From positions 123,569-187,568 of the forward strand of contig CALAMB010000189.1 in assembly GCA_937925645.1 (NCBI GenBank): DNA of 64,000 nucleotides, written 5' to 3'. A model generated the notes under the pieces. It was not told the origin of the DNA, ran no database searches, and worked only from the letters and a program-made list of their open reading frames with translations. Positions within the stretch are counted from its first letter, which is position 1. Each line of letters opens with the position of its first letter. Made by a program: the position numbers and the translations under genes. Shown here one piece after another: positions 51,141 through 60,268 of this stretch. Source of the DNA: an uncultured Acidobacteriota bacterium (GTDB lineage: Bacteria; Acidobacteriota; JAAYUB01).

Positions 51141-51599
51141 GTGATCCAACGCGTATTAATAGTGATTCTGCTGCTTGCGGCCGCGGCCGGCACCGTCCCG
51201 GCCCAGTCTTTCCTGTTCGGTGACCGGGACAATGAAATCTTTGTGTGGGCGGGAGTGTCCGACATTTACGGCGACTGGTCGGCCACACTGGTGGGCTTCA
51301 ACTACGGCCGGCATGTCCTGCCTTATCTCATGGTGGAGGGCGGGGTGGAGCACTGCAGCGACGATCCCAACTCCGCCACATGGCTCAACCTCAACGCGCT
51401 CCTCCAGGCGCCGCTGCCGGGGCGGTTCAAGTTCTACGGCCTGGCGGGCACTCACAACCTGATCCACCTCCAGTTGGGCGTGGGAACCAAGGTGTTCATC
51501 CTGCCCAACGTGGCCGGCCGGCTGGAGTACGCCTACGTCCATGACGACGACGCGGGTTGGACCAACTCGCTCCGCGGCGGCGTGGTGCTGGCGTTTTAA
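51141..51599 (+). CDS. Small outer-membrane beta-barrel-type protein
   Basis: 152 residues. A signal peptide (VIQRVLIVILLLAAAAGTVPAQ) leads into alternating amphipathic strands with a terminal Phe (GGVVLAF), typical of small barrels. Short loops carry acidic turns. I do not recognise a family; it is shorter than OmpW or OmpX. GTG 51141 is chosen because GAGAGGG lies 3-4 bp upstream; the frame is open from 51114. It diverges from the penicillin acylase gene. Confidence 0.65.
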   Translation: MIQRVLIVILLLAAAAGTVPAQSFLFGDRDNEIFVWAGVSDIYGDWSATLVGFNYGRHVLPYLMVEGGVEHCSDDPNSATWLNLNALLQAPLPGRFKFYGLAGTHNLIHLQLGVGTKVFILPNVAGRLEYAYVHDDDAGWTNSLRGGVVLAF

Positions 51600-51661
51600 T
51601 CCGGTCCCCCGGACCGTCGATCAAGCACGACGACCGACACCATCACCGATTGAAACAAGAG

Positions 51662-51690
51662 TTGACACATAGGCCGGATTTGTTTACCTT
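51662..51690 (+). promoter_or_regulatory. Candidate sigma70 promoter for the DUF134 gene
   Basis: A perfect TTGACA (51662-51667), 17 bp, TACCTT (51685-51690), 36 bp before ATG 51726. Confidence 0.55.
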
Positions 51691-51695
51691 TGTTA

Positions 51696-51709
51696 TGTGC
51701 ATATGCACA
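51696..51709. promoter_or_regulatory. Perfect 14-bp palindrome, likely operator
   Basis: TGTGCATATGCACA, immediately downstream of the -10 of the promoter at 51662-51690 and 16 bp before the DUF134 start. Its position would block initiation, so it is a candidate repressor site, perhaps autoregulatory. Confidence 0.55.
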
Positions 51710-51725
51710 AAAAAGGTGAAGATCC

Positions 51726-52028
51726 ATGAGTCCACGTCCCCGCAAGCCCCGTCGCTGCGGCTGCCCGTTCGGCGGCCGCGCCTTCAAGCCCGCGCAAATT
51801 TCCATGAGCAAGCTGGAACAGATCCATCTGGCCCACGACGAGCTGGAAGCCGTTCGCCTCTGCGACCTGCTTGGGTTGTCGCAGCACGCGGCCGGACGAC
51901 GGATGGGGGTGTCGCGCGGCACGGTGCAACGGTTGGTCTGGCGGGCCCGCTACAAAGTCGCCCGGGCGCTCGTCGATGGCTGCGCCTTGATATTGTCGGA
52001 TCCGGAAACCCTAACAGTTCCGTCCTGA
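51726..52028 (+). CDS. DUF134 helix-turn-helix protein
   Basis: 100 residues. The family layout is clear: RPRKPRRCGCPFGGRAFKP, LAHDELEAVRLCDLLGLSQ and the HTH GRRMGVSRGTVQRLVWRAR, ending KVARALVDG. DUF134 proteins are sigma-70-region-4-like DNA-binding proteins, often next to NifX/NifB-type genes. Here no such neighbour is seen. The promoter and palindrome just upstream suggest autoregulation. Cysteines at the N-terminus (C11, C13) may bind metal, which is unproven. Confidence 0.88.
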   Translation: MSPRPRKPRRCGCPFGGRAFKPAQISMSKLEQIHLAHDELEAVRLCDLLGLSQHAAGRRMGVSRGTVQRLVWRARYKVARALVDGCALILSDPETLTVPS

Positions 52029-52300
52029 AAACCAATTATCCTGTGGATGCAGCCCCGGGGGTGGCCGAATCGGTGTGCCCGCATTCGGGATCTGCACCCG
52101 CCGCACACCGCGGTGACGGAAGCGCAGAGAGTTTTTGCGGACGGACGCCTGACCCTGATCAATCGCGAGACCGCTTGCGGTCACCGTGGTTGTGGCCACG
52201 AACAGTGAGCCGGGCGAACCGGACGCCAGGCGGGTGGGTGGCGGCTTCACCCGCACGGGAACGGAGAGTCAGCAGCGCCGGCGTTACGCACGTCGCGGAA

Positions 52301-53836
52301 TCATTCCCATTCGATGGTGCCGGGGGGCTTGGCGCTGATGTCGTAAACCACCCGGTTGACGCCTTTGACCTCGTTGACGATGCGGGTGGAGATCCGCTCG
52401 AGCACCGGGTAGGGGAGGCGGACCCAGTCAGCGGTCATCCCGTCGTCGCTCCGCACCGCGCGCACCACGACGGTGTAATCGTAAGTCCGCTCGTCGCCCA
52501 TCACGCCGACGCTCCGGACGGGTAGCAGCACGGCGAACGACTGCCACAGTTTGGTGTAAAGGCCGGCCGCGCGAATCTCGTCCAGCACAATCCCGTCGGC
52601 CCGGCGGAGAATGTTCAAACCATCCCGCGTCACCGGTCCCAGATGGCGCACGGCCAGGCCGGGCCCCGGAAACGGCTGCCGCTGGATGAACGTGGCGGGG
52701 ATGCCCAGGCGGCGGCCCAGCCGCCGGACCTCGTCCTTGAACAACTCCCGGAGCGGCTCGATGAGCTGCAAGTTCATCCGGTCGGGTAGACCGCCCACGT
52801 TGTGATGGCTCTTGATGACGGCGGACGGGCCCTTGACCGACACCGACTCGATGACGTCGGGATATAGCGTGCCTTGCACAAGAAAATCGACCCGGCCCAG
52901 CTGGCGGGCTTCCTCCTCGAACACGGCGATGAACAATCGGCCGATGATCTTTCGCTTGGCTTCCGGGTCGGCCACGCCGGCGAGCGCGTCCAGAAAGCGG
53001 TGGGCGGCGTCCACCGGCACAACGTTGAGTTCCAGTTGCCGGTACCGCGCCAGCACGGCGGTGAACTCATCCTGACGCAGCAGGCCGTTGTCCACGAAGA
53101 GGCAGGTCTGCTGGCGGCCAATCGCCTGGTGGACCAGCGTTGCCGCCACTGTGGAATCCACTCCGCCGCTCAGGGCGCAGATCACCTGGCCGTCGCCAAC
53201 CTGTTCCCGAATGCGCCGCACCTGCTCATTCGCGAACGAGGTCAGCGACCAGGAGCGCCGGCAGCCGCAGATTCCAAACAGGAAGTTCCGGAGGATGCGC
53301 ATCCCTTCGCGCGTGTGTGCCACCTCGGGATGAAACTGCAGGCCGAAGAGGCGCCGACCGGGGTGTTCGGCTGCGGCGACCGCATGGTCCGAGGCCGCGA
53401 CAACCTGGAAGTCCGGAGGCAACCGGCGGACATCGTCACCGTGGCTCATCCAGACGACCGTTTCGTCGGGGACGCCGTCCAGTAGCGGGGACGAGTGAAC
53501 CCGCCGGATCGCGGCCCGGCCGTACTCCCGGCGGTCGCCCTGCCGCACCTCGCCGCCGAGGAGGCGGGTGGTGAGCTGAAGCCCGTAACAGATGCCCAGC
53601 ACGGGCACGCCCAGCTCAAACACGCCGGGGTCGCAGACGGGACTGTCCGGGCTGAGCACCGACATGGGGCCGCCCGACAGCACCACCCCCTTCAGCGGGC
53701 GCCGTCGTACCGCATCCAGCGGGACGTTAAAGGGCACGATTTCGCAATACACGCGGCACTCGCGAATCCGTCGGGCGATGAGCTGGGTGTACTGGGAACC
53801 GAAATCCAGAATCAGGATCTCGTCGTGTGGCTTCAT
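52301..53836 (-). CDS. guaA: GMP synthase (glutamine-hydrolysing)
   Basis: 511 residues, full length. Class I glutamine amidotransferase domain with GICYGLQ (Cys about 83) and [10 protein letters not shown]-loop ATP pyrophosphatase [11 protein letters not shown], and the C-terminal dimerisation domain ending [18 protein letters not shown]. It converts XMP to GMP. AGGAGA lies 6 bp before ATG 53836, and a TTTACA-18-TAAGAT promoter lies further upstream. The frame is open to 53935 but without a start signal. Confidence 0.96.
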   Translation of the reverse strand: MKPHDEILILDFGSQYTQLIARRIRECRVYCEIVPFNVPLDAVRRRPLKGVVLSGGPMSVLSPDSPVCDPGVFELGVPVLGICYGLQLTTRLLGGEVRQGDRREYGRAAIRRVHSSPLLDGVPDETVVWMSHGDDVRRLPPDFQVVAASDHAVAAAEHPGRRLFGLQFHPEVAHTREGMRILRNFLFGICGCRRSWSLTSFANEQVRRIREQVGDGQVICALSGGVDSTVAATLVHQAIGRQQTCLFVDNGLLRQDEFTAVLARYRQLELNVVPVDAAHRFLDALAGVADPEAKRKIIGRLFIAVFEEEARQLGRVDFLVQGTLYPDVIESVSVKGPSAVIKSHHNVGGLPDRMNLQLIEPLRELFKDEVRRLGRRLGIPATFIQRQPFPGPGLAVRHLGPVTRDGLNILRRADGIVLDEIRAAGLYTKLWQSFAVLLPVRSVGVMGDERTYDYTVVVRAVRSDDGMTADWVRLPYPVLERISTRIVNEVKGVNRVVYDISAKPPGTIEWE

Positions 53837-53933
53837 GCGGCTTCTCCTGGCAAATTCCGTTGTCCAGGTTCCCGGTGCGGTGGCTGGGGCGCAAACCGCA
53901 GGTCGCGGATCCTGGCTGTCGGCCGAAAAGTTC

Positions 53934-53963
53934 ATCTTAGCAAACCTGCCGGGAATTTGTAAA
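53934..53963 (-). promoter_or_regulatory. Candidate sigma70 promoter for guaA
   Basis: Minus strand: TTTACA (53963-53958), 18 bp, TAAGAT (53939-53934), giving a leader of about 90 nt. No purine riboswitch fold is apparent. Confidence 0.5.
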
Positions 53964-54038
53964 ATCGGTGCCGGTGAACTTTCCGGATCGCGCCGGAATC
54001 AGTTTGACCAGGCCAATATGCACAGTATGGGAGGAAGC

Positions 54039-55523
54039 ATGAAACGTCTGCTGCTGATTGCTTGTGTGCTGATGGCTGGGGGCCTGGCGTTTCCGCGCGG
54101 CGCCCAGTCCCCCGGGAAAATCATCGACAAGTACCGGTCGGCCATCGGGGGCAAGGCCTTGAAAGCCGTCCGGGCGACGGAGTGGGCTGGAATCGCCACC
54201 GCTTCGGACGGGCAACCCGGAAAGTTCGTTCTCCAAACGGCGGCTCCCGACAAGTATCGGCTCGACGTGGAGTTGAGCACCGGCGGGTATTCCGAATGCT
54301 ATAACGGCATGTCCGCCTGGCGGAAGGACCCCGCGGGACTTCGGACGCTGGTGGGCGGGGAAGCCGCGGCGCTGCGCTTGCGGGGGCTGCTGGCGGCCAC
54401 GCGGCTGGGGGACCTGTCCCGCCACCGGATCCGGCCGGGCCGGACGGTCCGTACCATCCAGATCGAAGGAAGACCCGCGGTCGCGCTCGACCTGACGCAG
54501 GGCGAGGAAACGGTCACTCTTGTGTTTGATTCTGCGAATTATCTGCTCCTCCGGCAGGAGCGCCGGACCGAAGCAGGGATGGAAACGTGGACGTTCGGCG
54601 ACTACCGGCGCGTGGGCGGTGTGCTGGAACCGCACGCTGTGGCTTGCCGTGGACCGGCCGGCGATTTCCGCGCGACCCTGACGCGGGTCAGCCACAGTCC
54701 GGGCCTGGCTGCCGAAACATTCCGTTTCCCGACCACCGCGGACGGCCGCCCGCTGCCGGATCCGGCGGCGCTGCTGCGGGAGATCTCCGCGAACCAGGAG
54801 CAAAACGCCCGCATGCGGGAACGGTACACGTTCCGGGAAAACCGCACGGTTCAGGAGTTGGATGGATCCGGCCGGGTTAAAAAAACCGAAACCACCGAGT
54901 ACGACGTGACGCCCGTAAACGGGCAATTCGTGGAGCGACGGGTGAGAAAAAACGGCAAGCCGCTGTCGGCCAAGGAGCAGGCGAAAGAAGACGAACGAGT
55001 GGCCAAACAAGTCGAGAAGATGATCAAGGAATCGGGCAAGAAAACCGGCCGTCGCGGAACAGCGGGCGAGGAGGACGCGGTGCTGATTTTTCTCCGGGCC
55101 GCGGAGATTCATTCCATGCGGCGGGAGAAGCTGCACGGTCAGGAGGTCATCGCCTTCGACTTCGAGCCGCGGGCCGATTTCAAGCCGCGCAATCAGACGG
55201 AGAGCATCCTCGGCAAACTGGCGGGAACCGTCTGGGTGGACGAGGACGCCCGGGAGGTCGCCCGGATTGAGGCGCGGCTCACGGACAAATTCAAGATGGG
55301 CGGCGGTCTGCTGGCATCGGTCTCGCCGAACACCCGGTTCCTGATTGAGCAGCAGAAAGTGGCCGGCGAGGTGTGGCTGCCGCATCTCACCGACGGCAAT
55401 ATTGCGGCGCGCGTGTTGCTTCTGGCGGGCATCAATGTTCGGGTCATCTCCCGGTTCAGCGACTACCAGAAGGTCCAGGTGAATGTACACTATGACATTT
55501 CCGCACCGCCGAAAACGGAGTGA
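54039..55523 (+). CDS. Exported two-domain protein of unknown function
   Basis: 494 residues with a signal peptide (MKRLLLIACVLMAGGLAFP). The N-terminal half (about 25-235) has a LolA-like beta pattern (KFVLQTAAPDKYRLDVEL, GRPAVALDLTQGEETVTLVFD, MAYLLLRQ-type strands). A charged helical linker (RVAKQVEKMIKESGKKTG) leads to a second beta region with GTVWVDEDAREVARIEARLT. Outer-membrane lipoprotein sorting proteins show comparable folds, but I do not recognise a named family. GGGAGGA precedes ATG 54039. Confidence 0.65.
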   Translation: MKRLLLIACVLMAGGLAFPRGAQSPGKIIDKYRSAIGGKALKAVRATEWAGIATASDGQPGKFVLQTAAPDKYRLDVELSTGGYSECYNGMSAWRKDPAGLRTLVGGEAAALRLRGLLAATRLGDLSRHRIRPGRTVRTIQIEGRPAVALDLTQGEETVTLVFDSANYLLLRQERRTEAGMETWTFGDYRRVGGVLEPHAVACRGPAGDFRATLTRVSHSPGLAAETFRFPTTADGRPLPDPAALLREISANQEQNARMRERYTFRENRTVQELDGSGRVKKTETTEYDVTPVNGQFVERRVRKNGKPLSAKEQAKEDERVAKQVEKMIKESGKKTGRRGTAGEEDAVLIFLRAAEIHSMRREKLHGQEVIAFDFEPRADFKPRNQTESILGKLAGTVWVDEDAREVARIEARLTDKFKMGGGLLASVSPNTRFLIEQQKVAGEVWLPHLTDGNIAARVLLLAGINVRVISRFSDYQKVQVNVHYDISAPPKTE

Positions 55524-55556
55524 TTGCCCGATGGCTGAGGCGTTGCGGCGGCAGGA

Positions 55557-56639
55557 TCACATGGCGGAACCGTGCGCCGGGGGGTCGGCTGCGTTGCATG
55601 AGCGGACAACGTCGCTGCGGGCGGAGTGGGACAGGAGGATGCGCACGCCGTCGGCTTCCCAGTCACGGTCGACCGGCTCGTGGGGCCACCCGTCAGCGCA
55701 CGGCGCCAGCACCTCGGCTCCGGGGCCGGTCACGATCACCGGCCGCCACGGGCCTTCCTCTTCCGGCAGGAGCCGGGTGGTTGCGAACAGCCCGCCGTCC
55801 AGCCGCACCTCGCGGTTGAGATCGTGTCCGCTGGCCAGTTGAATCAGGTAATCGCGCAACTTGGCGGGATTCAGCCGGTCGGTCCGGTGCGCCAGTCCCG
55901 CCCGGATCTGTGATCCCTTGAGCACCCAAACAGTGGTGAGAACGGCGCCGGCGTGCACCAGGAACCAGCGCGCCGGCAAGGCGGGTCTCATGAGGGGATG
56001 GTGTTCCTGCAACCCGACGAGCGCCGCCGCCGGCGGAGCGATGAAGTGGCAGTTTGAAAACACCCGGCTCAGACCCCATGCCAACGTGGGATAGGGCGGA
56101 ACGGCGGGATGGGCCAGGTCGGCCGCTGCGCCGCCCGAATCCAGAAAGTGGCTGAACAGGTCGCCCGTCTGATCACGGGTCCGGTACAGCGATTCCCACG
56201 GCTCCTCCACCGACAGAACCAGCCGTCGGGGGAGCGGGATGGCCAATTCGGCCAGCAGCCGCCACACCGGGTCCCGGACGAGGGTCCAGGGATTGACGGG
56301 AAAAGTGCCGGTTGGCGGGTGGGCAGAAGCGCGCAGGAGCAGGTTGGCGCCGGGAAACAGCCGATCCAACTGCAACTGGAATTCCCGATCGGCCCAGAGG
56401 GGAATCTCCGCTTTCGGAAACAGCCGGAGGAGTTCGACATGTTCCGTCTCCAGCGGAAGCAAGCCGCCCAAATGGGGCGGCACCCGCTCCGCAAGGCAGA
56501 TGTGAAACAATTCAGCGAGGCGTTCGGCGTAGCCGGAGAGACGCAGCTCGAGGCCGCTGGAAGCTTCGGGCAGGAACTGGACGCGCAAAGCGTGCGGGGT
56601 CACCATCAGCCCGAGATCGCAAGCGTTTGGTTGCTCCAT
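55557..56639 (-). CDS. DUF1786-like protein (tentative), function unknown
   Basis: 360 residues, no signal peptide. The second half has the order LVHAGAVLTTVWVLKGSQIRAG, HRTDRLNPAKLRDYLIQLASG and VRLDGG. This resembles DUF1786 (VNVGNxHT...G.FEHHT...KL..L...F..G.L...E...DGGHG) but the diagnostic HT and HH pairs are altered. The family looks like an ASKHA-type ATPase. Here several metal-like residues are missing, so it is either divergent or something else. It starts at ATG 56639 and is divergent from the cysteine desulfidase gene. Confidence 0.5.
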   Translation of the reverse strand: MEQPNACDLGLMVTPHALRVQFLPEASSGLELRLSGYAERLAELFHICLAERVPPHLGGLLPLETEHVELLRLFPKAEIPLWADREFQLQLDRLFPGANLLLRASAHPPTGTFPVNPWTLVRDPVWRLLAELAIPLPRRLVLSVEEPWESLYRTRDQTGDLFSHFLDSGGAAADLAHPAVPPYPTLAWGLSRVFSNCHFIAPPAAALVGLQEHHPLMRPALPARWFLVHAGAVLTTVWVLKGSQIRAGLAHRTDRLNPAKLRDYLIQLASGHDLNREVRLDGGLFATTRLLPEEEGPWRPVIVTGPGAEVLAPCADGWPHEPVDRDWEADGVRILLSHSARSDVVRSCNAADPPAHGSAM

Positions 56640-56718
56640 GGGGTCGGATTATAACCGAACCGGTCCGGCCGGCCAAGTGGCGGCATCCCGTCCGCCGGTC
56701 GGGGCGCAGAAGAAAATG

Positions 56719-56747
56719 TTGCCGCCTGAAGAGCCTGCGATTACAAT
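56719..56747 (+). promoter_or_regulatory. Candidate sigma70 promoter for the cysteine desulfidase gene
   Basis: TTGCCG (56719-56724), 17 bp, TACAAT (56742-56747), about 58 bp before ATG 56806. Confidence 0.5.
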
Positions 56748-56805
56748 AGCAAAGTTTGGCAGGTGTAATCATCGGCCTCAGATTGAGGTCCAAGCGAGCG
56801 AATCG

Positions 56806-58149
56806 ATGAATCTGGACCGTCTGTTTCAATCCATTCTCAAACCGGCCCTGGGGTGCACGGAACCGGTAGCGGTGGCCCTGGCGGTCGGCGCCGCCGTCCA
56901 GGCCGCCGACGGCTGGGTGGTCGGGCAGCGTGACCTGCCGGTGACCGGCTTGGGAGCTCCGGACATTCGGGACATTTCGGTACGGGTCACCCCGTGCGTC
57001 TACAAGAACGCGTACGCCATCCCCATCCCCAACACACCGGGACTGAAGGGCATCTACATTTCGGCGGCCCTGGGCGCCTTCTGCAATCCGCTGCTGGAAC
57101 TGGAATTGTTCAACAAGGTGGATGACGTCGCGGTGGACAAGGCCCGGTGGCTCATCGACCAAGGCCGGGTCTCGGTGACCATCGGTGAAAACCTGCCGCC
57201 GACCGACCTGTACATCGAGGCCGAGGTCCGTTTCCAGCGGGGGCCTGATTTCCTCACCGGCAGCTGCAGCATCCAGGATCGGCATACCCACATCGTGCGA
57301 CTGAGCGCCGGTGACCGGGAAACCTATCGCGACCTTCCGGATGCCGCCGGATCCCGGCCGGCTGACGCCGACCTGAAAACGCTGGGTCAGATGGAACTGG
57401 GTGAAATCGTCGCCCTGGTGGCCGAGTTGCCGGAGCCGGTCGTGGAGCTGATCCGCCGGACCATCGCGCTGAACATGCGCGTCTGCGAAGCCGGTTTGAT
57501 CGAACCGCTTGGCCTGGGCGCCGGCTATCATGGCGCGGGTGGCGATACCGACGACCACGTCGACCTGCCCCACCACGTCTCCAGCATGGCGGCGGCGGGC
57601 AGCGACGCCCGAATGTCGGGCTTCCCGCTGGAGGTGATGAGTTCCGCGGGTTCCGGCAACCAGGGGATCATCGCGACGATTCCGGTGGTGGCCTGGGCCC
57701 GGAGCGCGGATTTGCAGGACGATCTTCTGATCCGGGCGGTGGCGCTTGCCCATCTGATCACCATGCACATCACCCTGCACGTGGGGTACCTGTCCGCGCT
57801 GTGCGGCGTGGCTATCAAAGCCGGCATCGGCGCGGCGTGCGGCATCACCTACGCGATGGGTGGCGACATCACGGACATCGGACGGGCGGTCAAAATTATG
57901 GCGGCCACGCTCTCCGGCATGATCTGTGACGGGGCCAAGCCGGGGTGCGCGCTGAAGGTCAGCTCCTCGGCGGATATGGCCACCCGGGCGGCCCAGATGG
58001 CCATGAAACGGGTGGAGGTGTCGGCGGATGACGGCATCGTTGCGCTGACGCCCGAGGCCACGATCCGCAACCTGGCGGAGCTGAGCCGGTCCATGCGGGC
58101 CGTGGACCGGAAAATCATCGAAATCATGGACGATAAAGCCCGGCGCTGA
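56806..58149 (+). CDS. L-cysteine desulfidase family protein (CdsB/UPF0597)
   Basis: 447 residues. The N-terminal LGCTEPVAVALA carries the family's first Cys. Later motifs are VMSSAGSGNQGI, LHVGYLSALCGVAIKAGIGAACG and GMICDGAKPGCALK, with the three further Cys expected to hold a [4Fe-4S] cluster. Known members break L-cysteine into pyruvate, ammonia and sulfide, without PLP. Oxygen-sensitive enzymes of this type fit an anaerobic host. GTG/TTG upstream starts exist but the conserved start MNLDRLFQSILKPALGC sits at 56806. Confidence 0.88.
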   Translation: MNLDRLFQSILKPALGCTEPVAVALAVGAAVQAADGWVVGQRDLPVTGLGAPDIRDISVRVTPCVYKNAYAIPIPNTPGLKGIYISAALGAFCNPLLELELFNKVDDVAVDKARWLIDQGRVSVTIGENLPPTDLYIEAEVRFQRGPDFLTGSCSIQDRHTHIVRLSAGDRETYRDLPDAAGSRPADADLKTLGQMELGEIVALVAELPEPVVELIRRTIALNMRVCEAGLIEPLGLGAGYHGAGGDTDDHVDLPHHVSSMAAAGSDARMSGFPLEVMSSAGSGNQGIIATIPVVAWARSADLQDDLLIRAVALAHLITMHITLHVGYLSALCGVAIKAGIGAACGITYAMGGDITDIGRAVKIMAATLSGMICDGAKPGCALKVSSSADMATRAAQMAMKRVEVSADDGIVALTPEATIRNLAELSRSMRAVDRKIIEIMDDKARR

Positions 58150-58333
58150 TTGGCGCGGGCCGACAAGCCGGACCGCGGGGGGGCGGAGGACCGGTTGACC
58201 GCTGGCAGAGTGACGTTGCGACCAACCGTCGGCCGGGTCGACGACGGCACTGCGGCCGGTGATTCGCACAGTGCGAGCTCGCCGCGCCCGGCCGGAGATA
58301 TCGCCGGGCACACGATTCTGCGGGAACCGGAAG

Positions 58334-60268
58334 ATGTCGCCACTGTTCTGGCTCAACGATTTGCCGCCACTCCTTCAGCACGGGTTTGCCCTGGTCTGGG
58401 TCATTGTCCTCCTGGCGGGCTGTCGCGGGCTGGGCGCCCGGATTGAAGGATTCATCCTGCCGGTTGAAGAGCATCCCCGCCGCCACAACACCTTCGTTTT
58501 CGCGTTCCAGGCCGCGCTGGGCCTGGGTGTCATGGCCCAGCTGCTCTATGGGTTGTCGCTGGTGGGCCTGGTCCGTTTGCCGGTGATCGCGGTGCTGTCT
58601 GTCGGGTGCTGGTGGTGGGGACATCGCGGCCAGCCGGGCCGACCGGCGTGGGCGTGCCTGCGCGACCACGGCCGCTGGCCGGCGCTGGCTCTTGTGCTGC
58701 TGGGCGTGCCGTTCCTGCTGTGCTTCGTGCCGGAGCTCGGTTTCGACGCCCTGCGCACCCATCTCTGGCTGGCCCGCGAGCTGGCCGCCACCGGAGTGCT
58801 GCCGGTGGATCCCAGCAACTGGAACGTGTACATGCCCAACGCCACCGCCGTGCTTTTCGGTGCGTCGGGGCTGATCGGGGGAGAAATCGGCGCCAAGCTG
58901 CTCCATTTCAGCTTGGGTGCCCTGATCGCGCTCCTGCCGGGCGTGTTCGTGGAGGAACGGCTCGAGCCCGGGGGGGTCTGGCTGTACGCGGCCTTCTGGC
59001 TGGTGATGCCCGTGGTGGCGTGGGAAATGTGCACAGCCTATATCGATCTCGGAATGACCCTGTTCCTGCTCGCGGCGATACTGTGTCTGTTCCGATGGCG
59101 CCGGTTCGGCACGGAAGGCTGGTTGACCTTCGCGGCCATCTTCACGGGTCTCGCGCTGACCGCCAAGCCCACCGCCCTGCCGTGGCTGGCCTGGTTGACG
59201 GGCGCGGTGTTCGTGTTCGGCATCTTCCTGCGCCGCCCGCGGCGCGACGTGCTTCTTCACGCCGGCATTTTCGTCGCGCTGGCCGTCCTGATCGTGGCGC
59301 CGTGGCTGTTCCGCACCTATTTTCTGACGGGAAATCCGCTCTTCCCGCTGCCCCTGCCCGGCTTCCATTCCGATCTGATCTCGCCGGCGATCGTGTCCGA
59401 GGTGCGGCGCGAACAGCTGGCTTTCGGTTTCGGACGGGGGGTGGGCGCGCTGGCGGCGCTGCCCTGGAACCTTTTGATTCATCCTGAAGCGTTTCGGGGC
59501 GGTCCGGGACCGTTGGTGTTTCTGACCCTGCCCCTGCTGGCGGTGTGGTGGCGGCGCTGCTCGGGTTGGGACCGATGGTTCGCCCTGTCGTTCGCGTTCG
59601 GCACGCTGGTCTGGTTCTTCACCGCTCAGGAGATCCGCTACCTGCTGCCCGTGCTGCCGCTGGCCGCCTGGTTGATTCTGCGACCGCTGGTCCTGGGCGA
59701 GCACTGGGGCCGTAGATTTCAGATCGCCTGGGCGGTAGCGCTGGCGCTCCAGTTGGCGTACCTGTCGCCGCTCGTCTATCCGTGGGTGCATCCCGGTGTC
59801 CCATTCCAGGTCCGGGGTGGCCTGGCCGAACTGAAAACGGCCGCCGGAGTCATGCCGCGGGAGGAATATCTGGCCGCCCGCAATCCGTTTTATCCGGTCT
59901 ACGCCTGGGCCAACCTCAACCTGACCGGCACCGTGCGGCTGCTCTCGTTCGATGCGGCAGCTTACTGGAGCCGCTGGCCGCTCCTGTACGCCTTCTCGGT
60001 GGAGGGTGGATTCGCGGGCACGGAACACGATCCGGAGACCATCCTCACGCGTTGCCACCGCGCGCGGCTGACCCACGTCATCGTCAACACCGACTGGCTG
60101 ACGCCCGACGTGGACCACCGGCGGGTGTCGGAATTCTTCAAACCGGAATTCCAGGACCGGTACCTGCAGCTGCTCCACGTCTACGGTCCGGTCAAGCTGT
60201 TCGCCATCCCGCCGCCGTCCGGGATCAGCGTCATGCCGCCACCCGGTTCGGCCGGAGCCGGACCATGA
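58334..60268 (+). CDS. Multi-pass membrane glycosyltransferase, GT-C type
   Basis: 644 residues with about 11-12 membrane segments. The first lumenal loop has GFDALRTHLWLARELAATG, including the acidic D-x-x-x-x-H-type position of ArnT/PMT-like GT-C enzymes. KPTALPWLAWLTG, NPLFPLPLPGFHSD and the periplasmic C-terminal tail (about 540-644) follow. Such enzymes transfer a sugar from a polyprenyl-phosphate donor. The start is uncertain: ATG 58334 gives the natural N-terminus but has only GGAAG upstream. It overlaps the following GT2 gene (ATGA), suggesting that GT2 makes its donor. Confidence 0.82.
   Translation: MSPLFWLNDLPPLLQHGFALVWVIVLLAGCRGLGARIEGFILPVEEHPRRHNTFVFAFQAALGLGVMAQLLYGLSLVGLVRLPVIAVLSVGCWWWGHRGQPGRPAWACLRDHGRWPALALVLLGVPFLLCFVPELGFDALRTHLWLARELAATGVLPVDPSNWNVYMPNATAVLFGASGLIGGEIGAKLLHFSLGALIALLPGVFVEERLEPGGVWLYAAFWLVMPVVAWEMCTAYIDLGMTLFLLAAILCLFRWRRFGTEGWLTFAAIFTGLALTAKPTALPWLAWLTGAVFVFGIFLRRPRRDVLLHAGIFVALAVLIVAPWLFRTYFLTGNPLFPLPLPGFHSDLISPAIVSEVRREQLAFGFGRGVGALAALPWNLLIHPEAFRGGPGPLVFLTLPLLAVWWRRCSGWDRWFALSFAFGTLVWFFTAQEIRYLLPVLPLAAWLILRPLVLGEHWGRRFQIAWAVALALQLAYLSPLVYPWVHPGVPFQVRGGLAELKTAAGVMPREEYLAARNPFYPVYAWANLNLTGTVRLLSFDAAAYWSRWPLLYAFSVEGGFAGTEHDPETILTRCHRARLTHVIVNTDWLTPDVDHRRVSEFFKPEFQDRYLQLLHVYGPVKLFAIPPPSGISVMPPPGSAGAGP

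Noticed and set aside
52029-52300. Intergenic space between DUF134 and guaA with a GACCGC/GCGGTC hairpin
   Set aside because: Short stem, loop of two, no T-tract and no open frame with a start signal. No gene called.
58124-60178. Minus-strand frame of 684 codons antisense to the GT-C gene
   Set aside because: Gln/Arg/His-rich composition and no motifs; the plus-strand gene has clear membrane segments.
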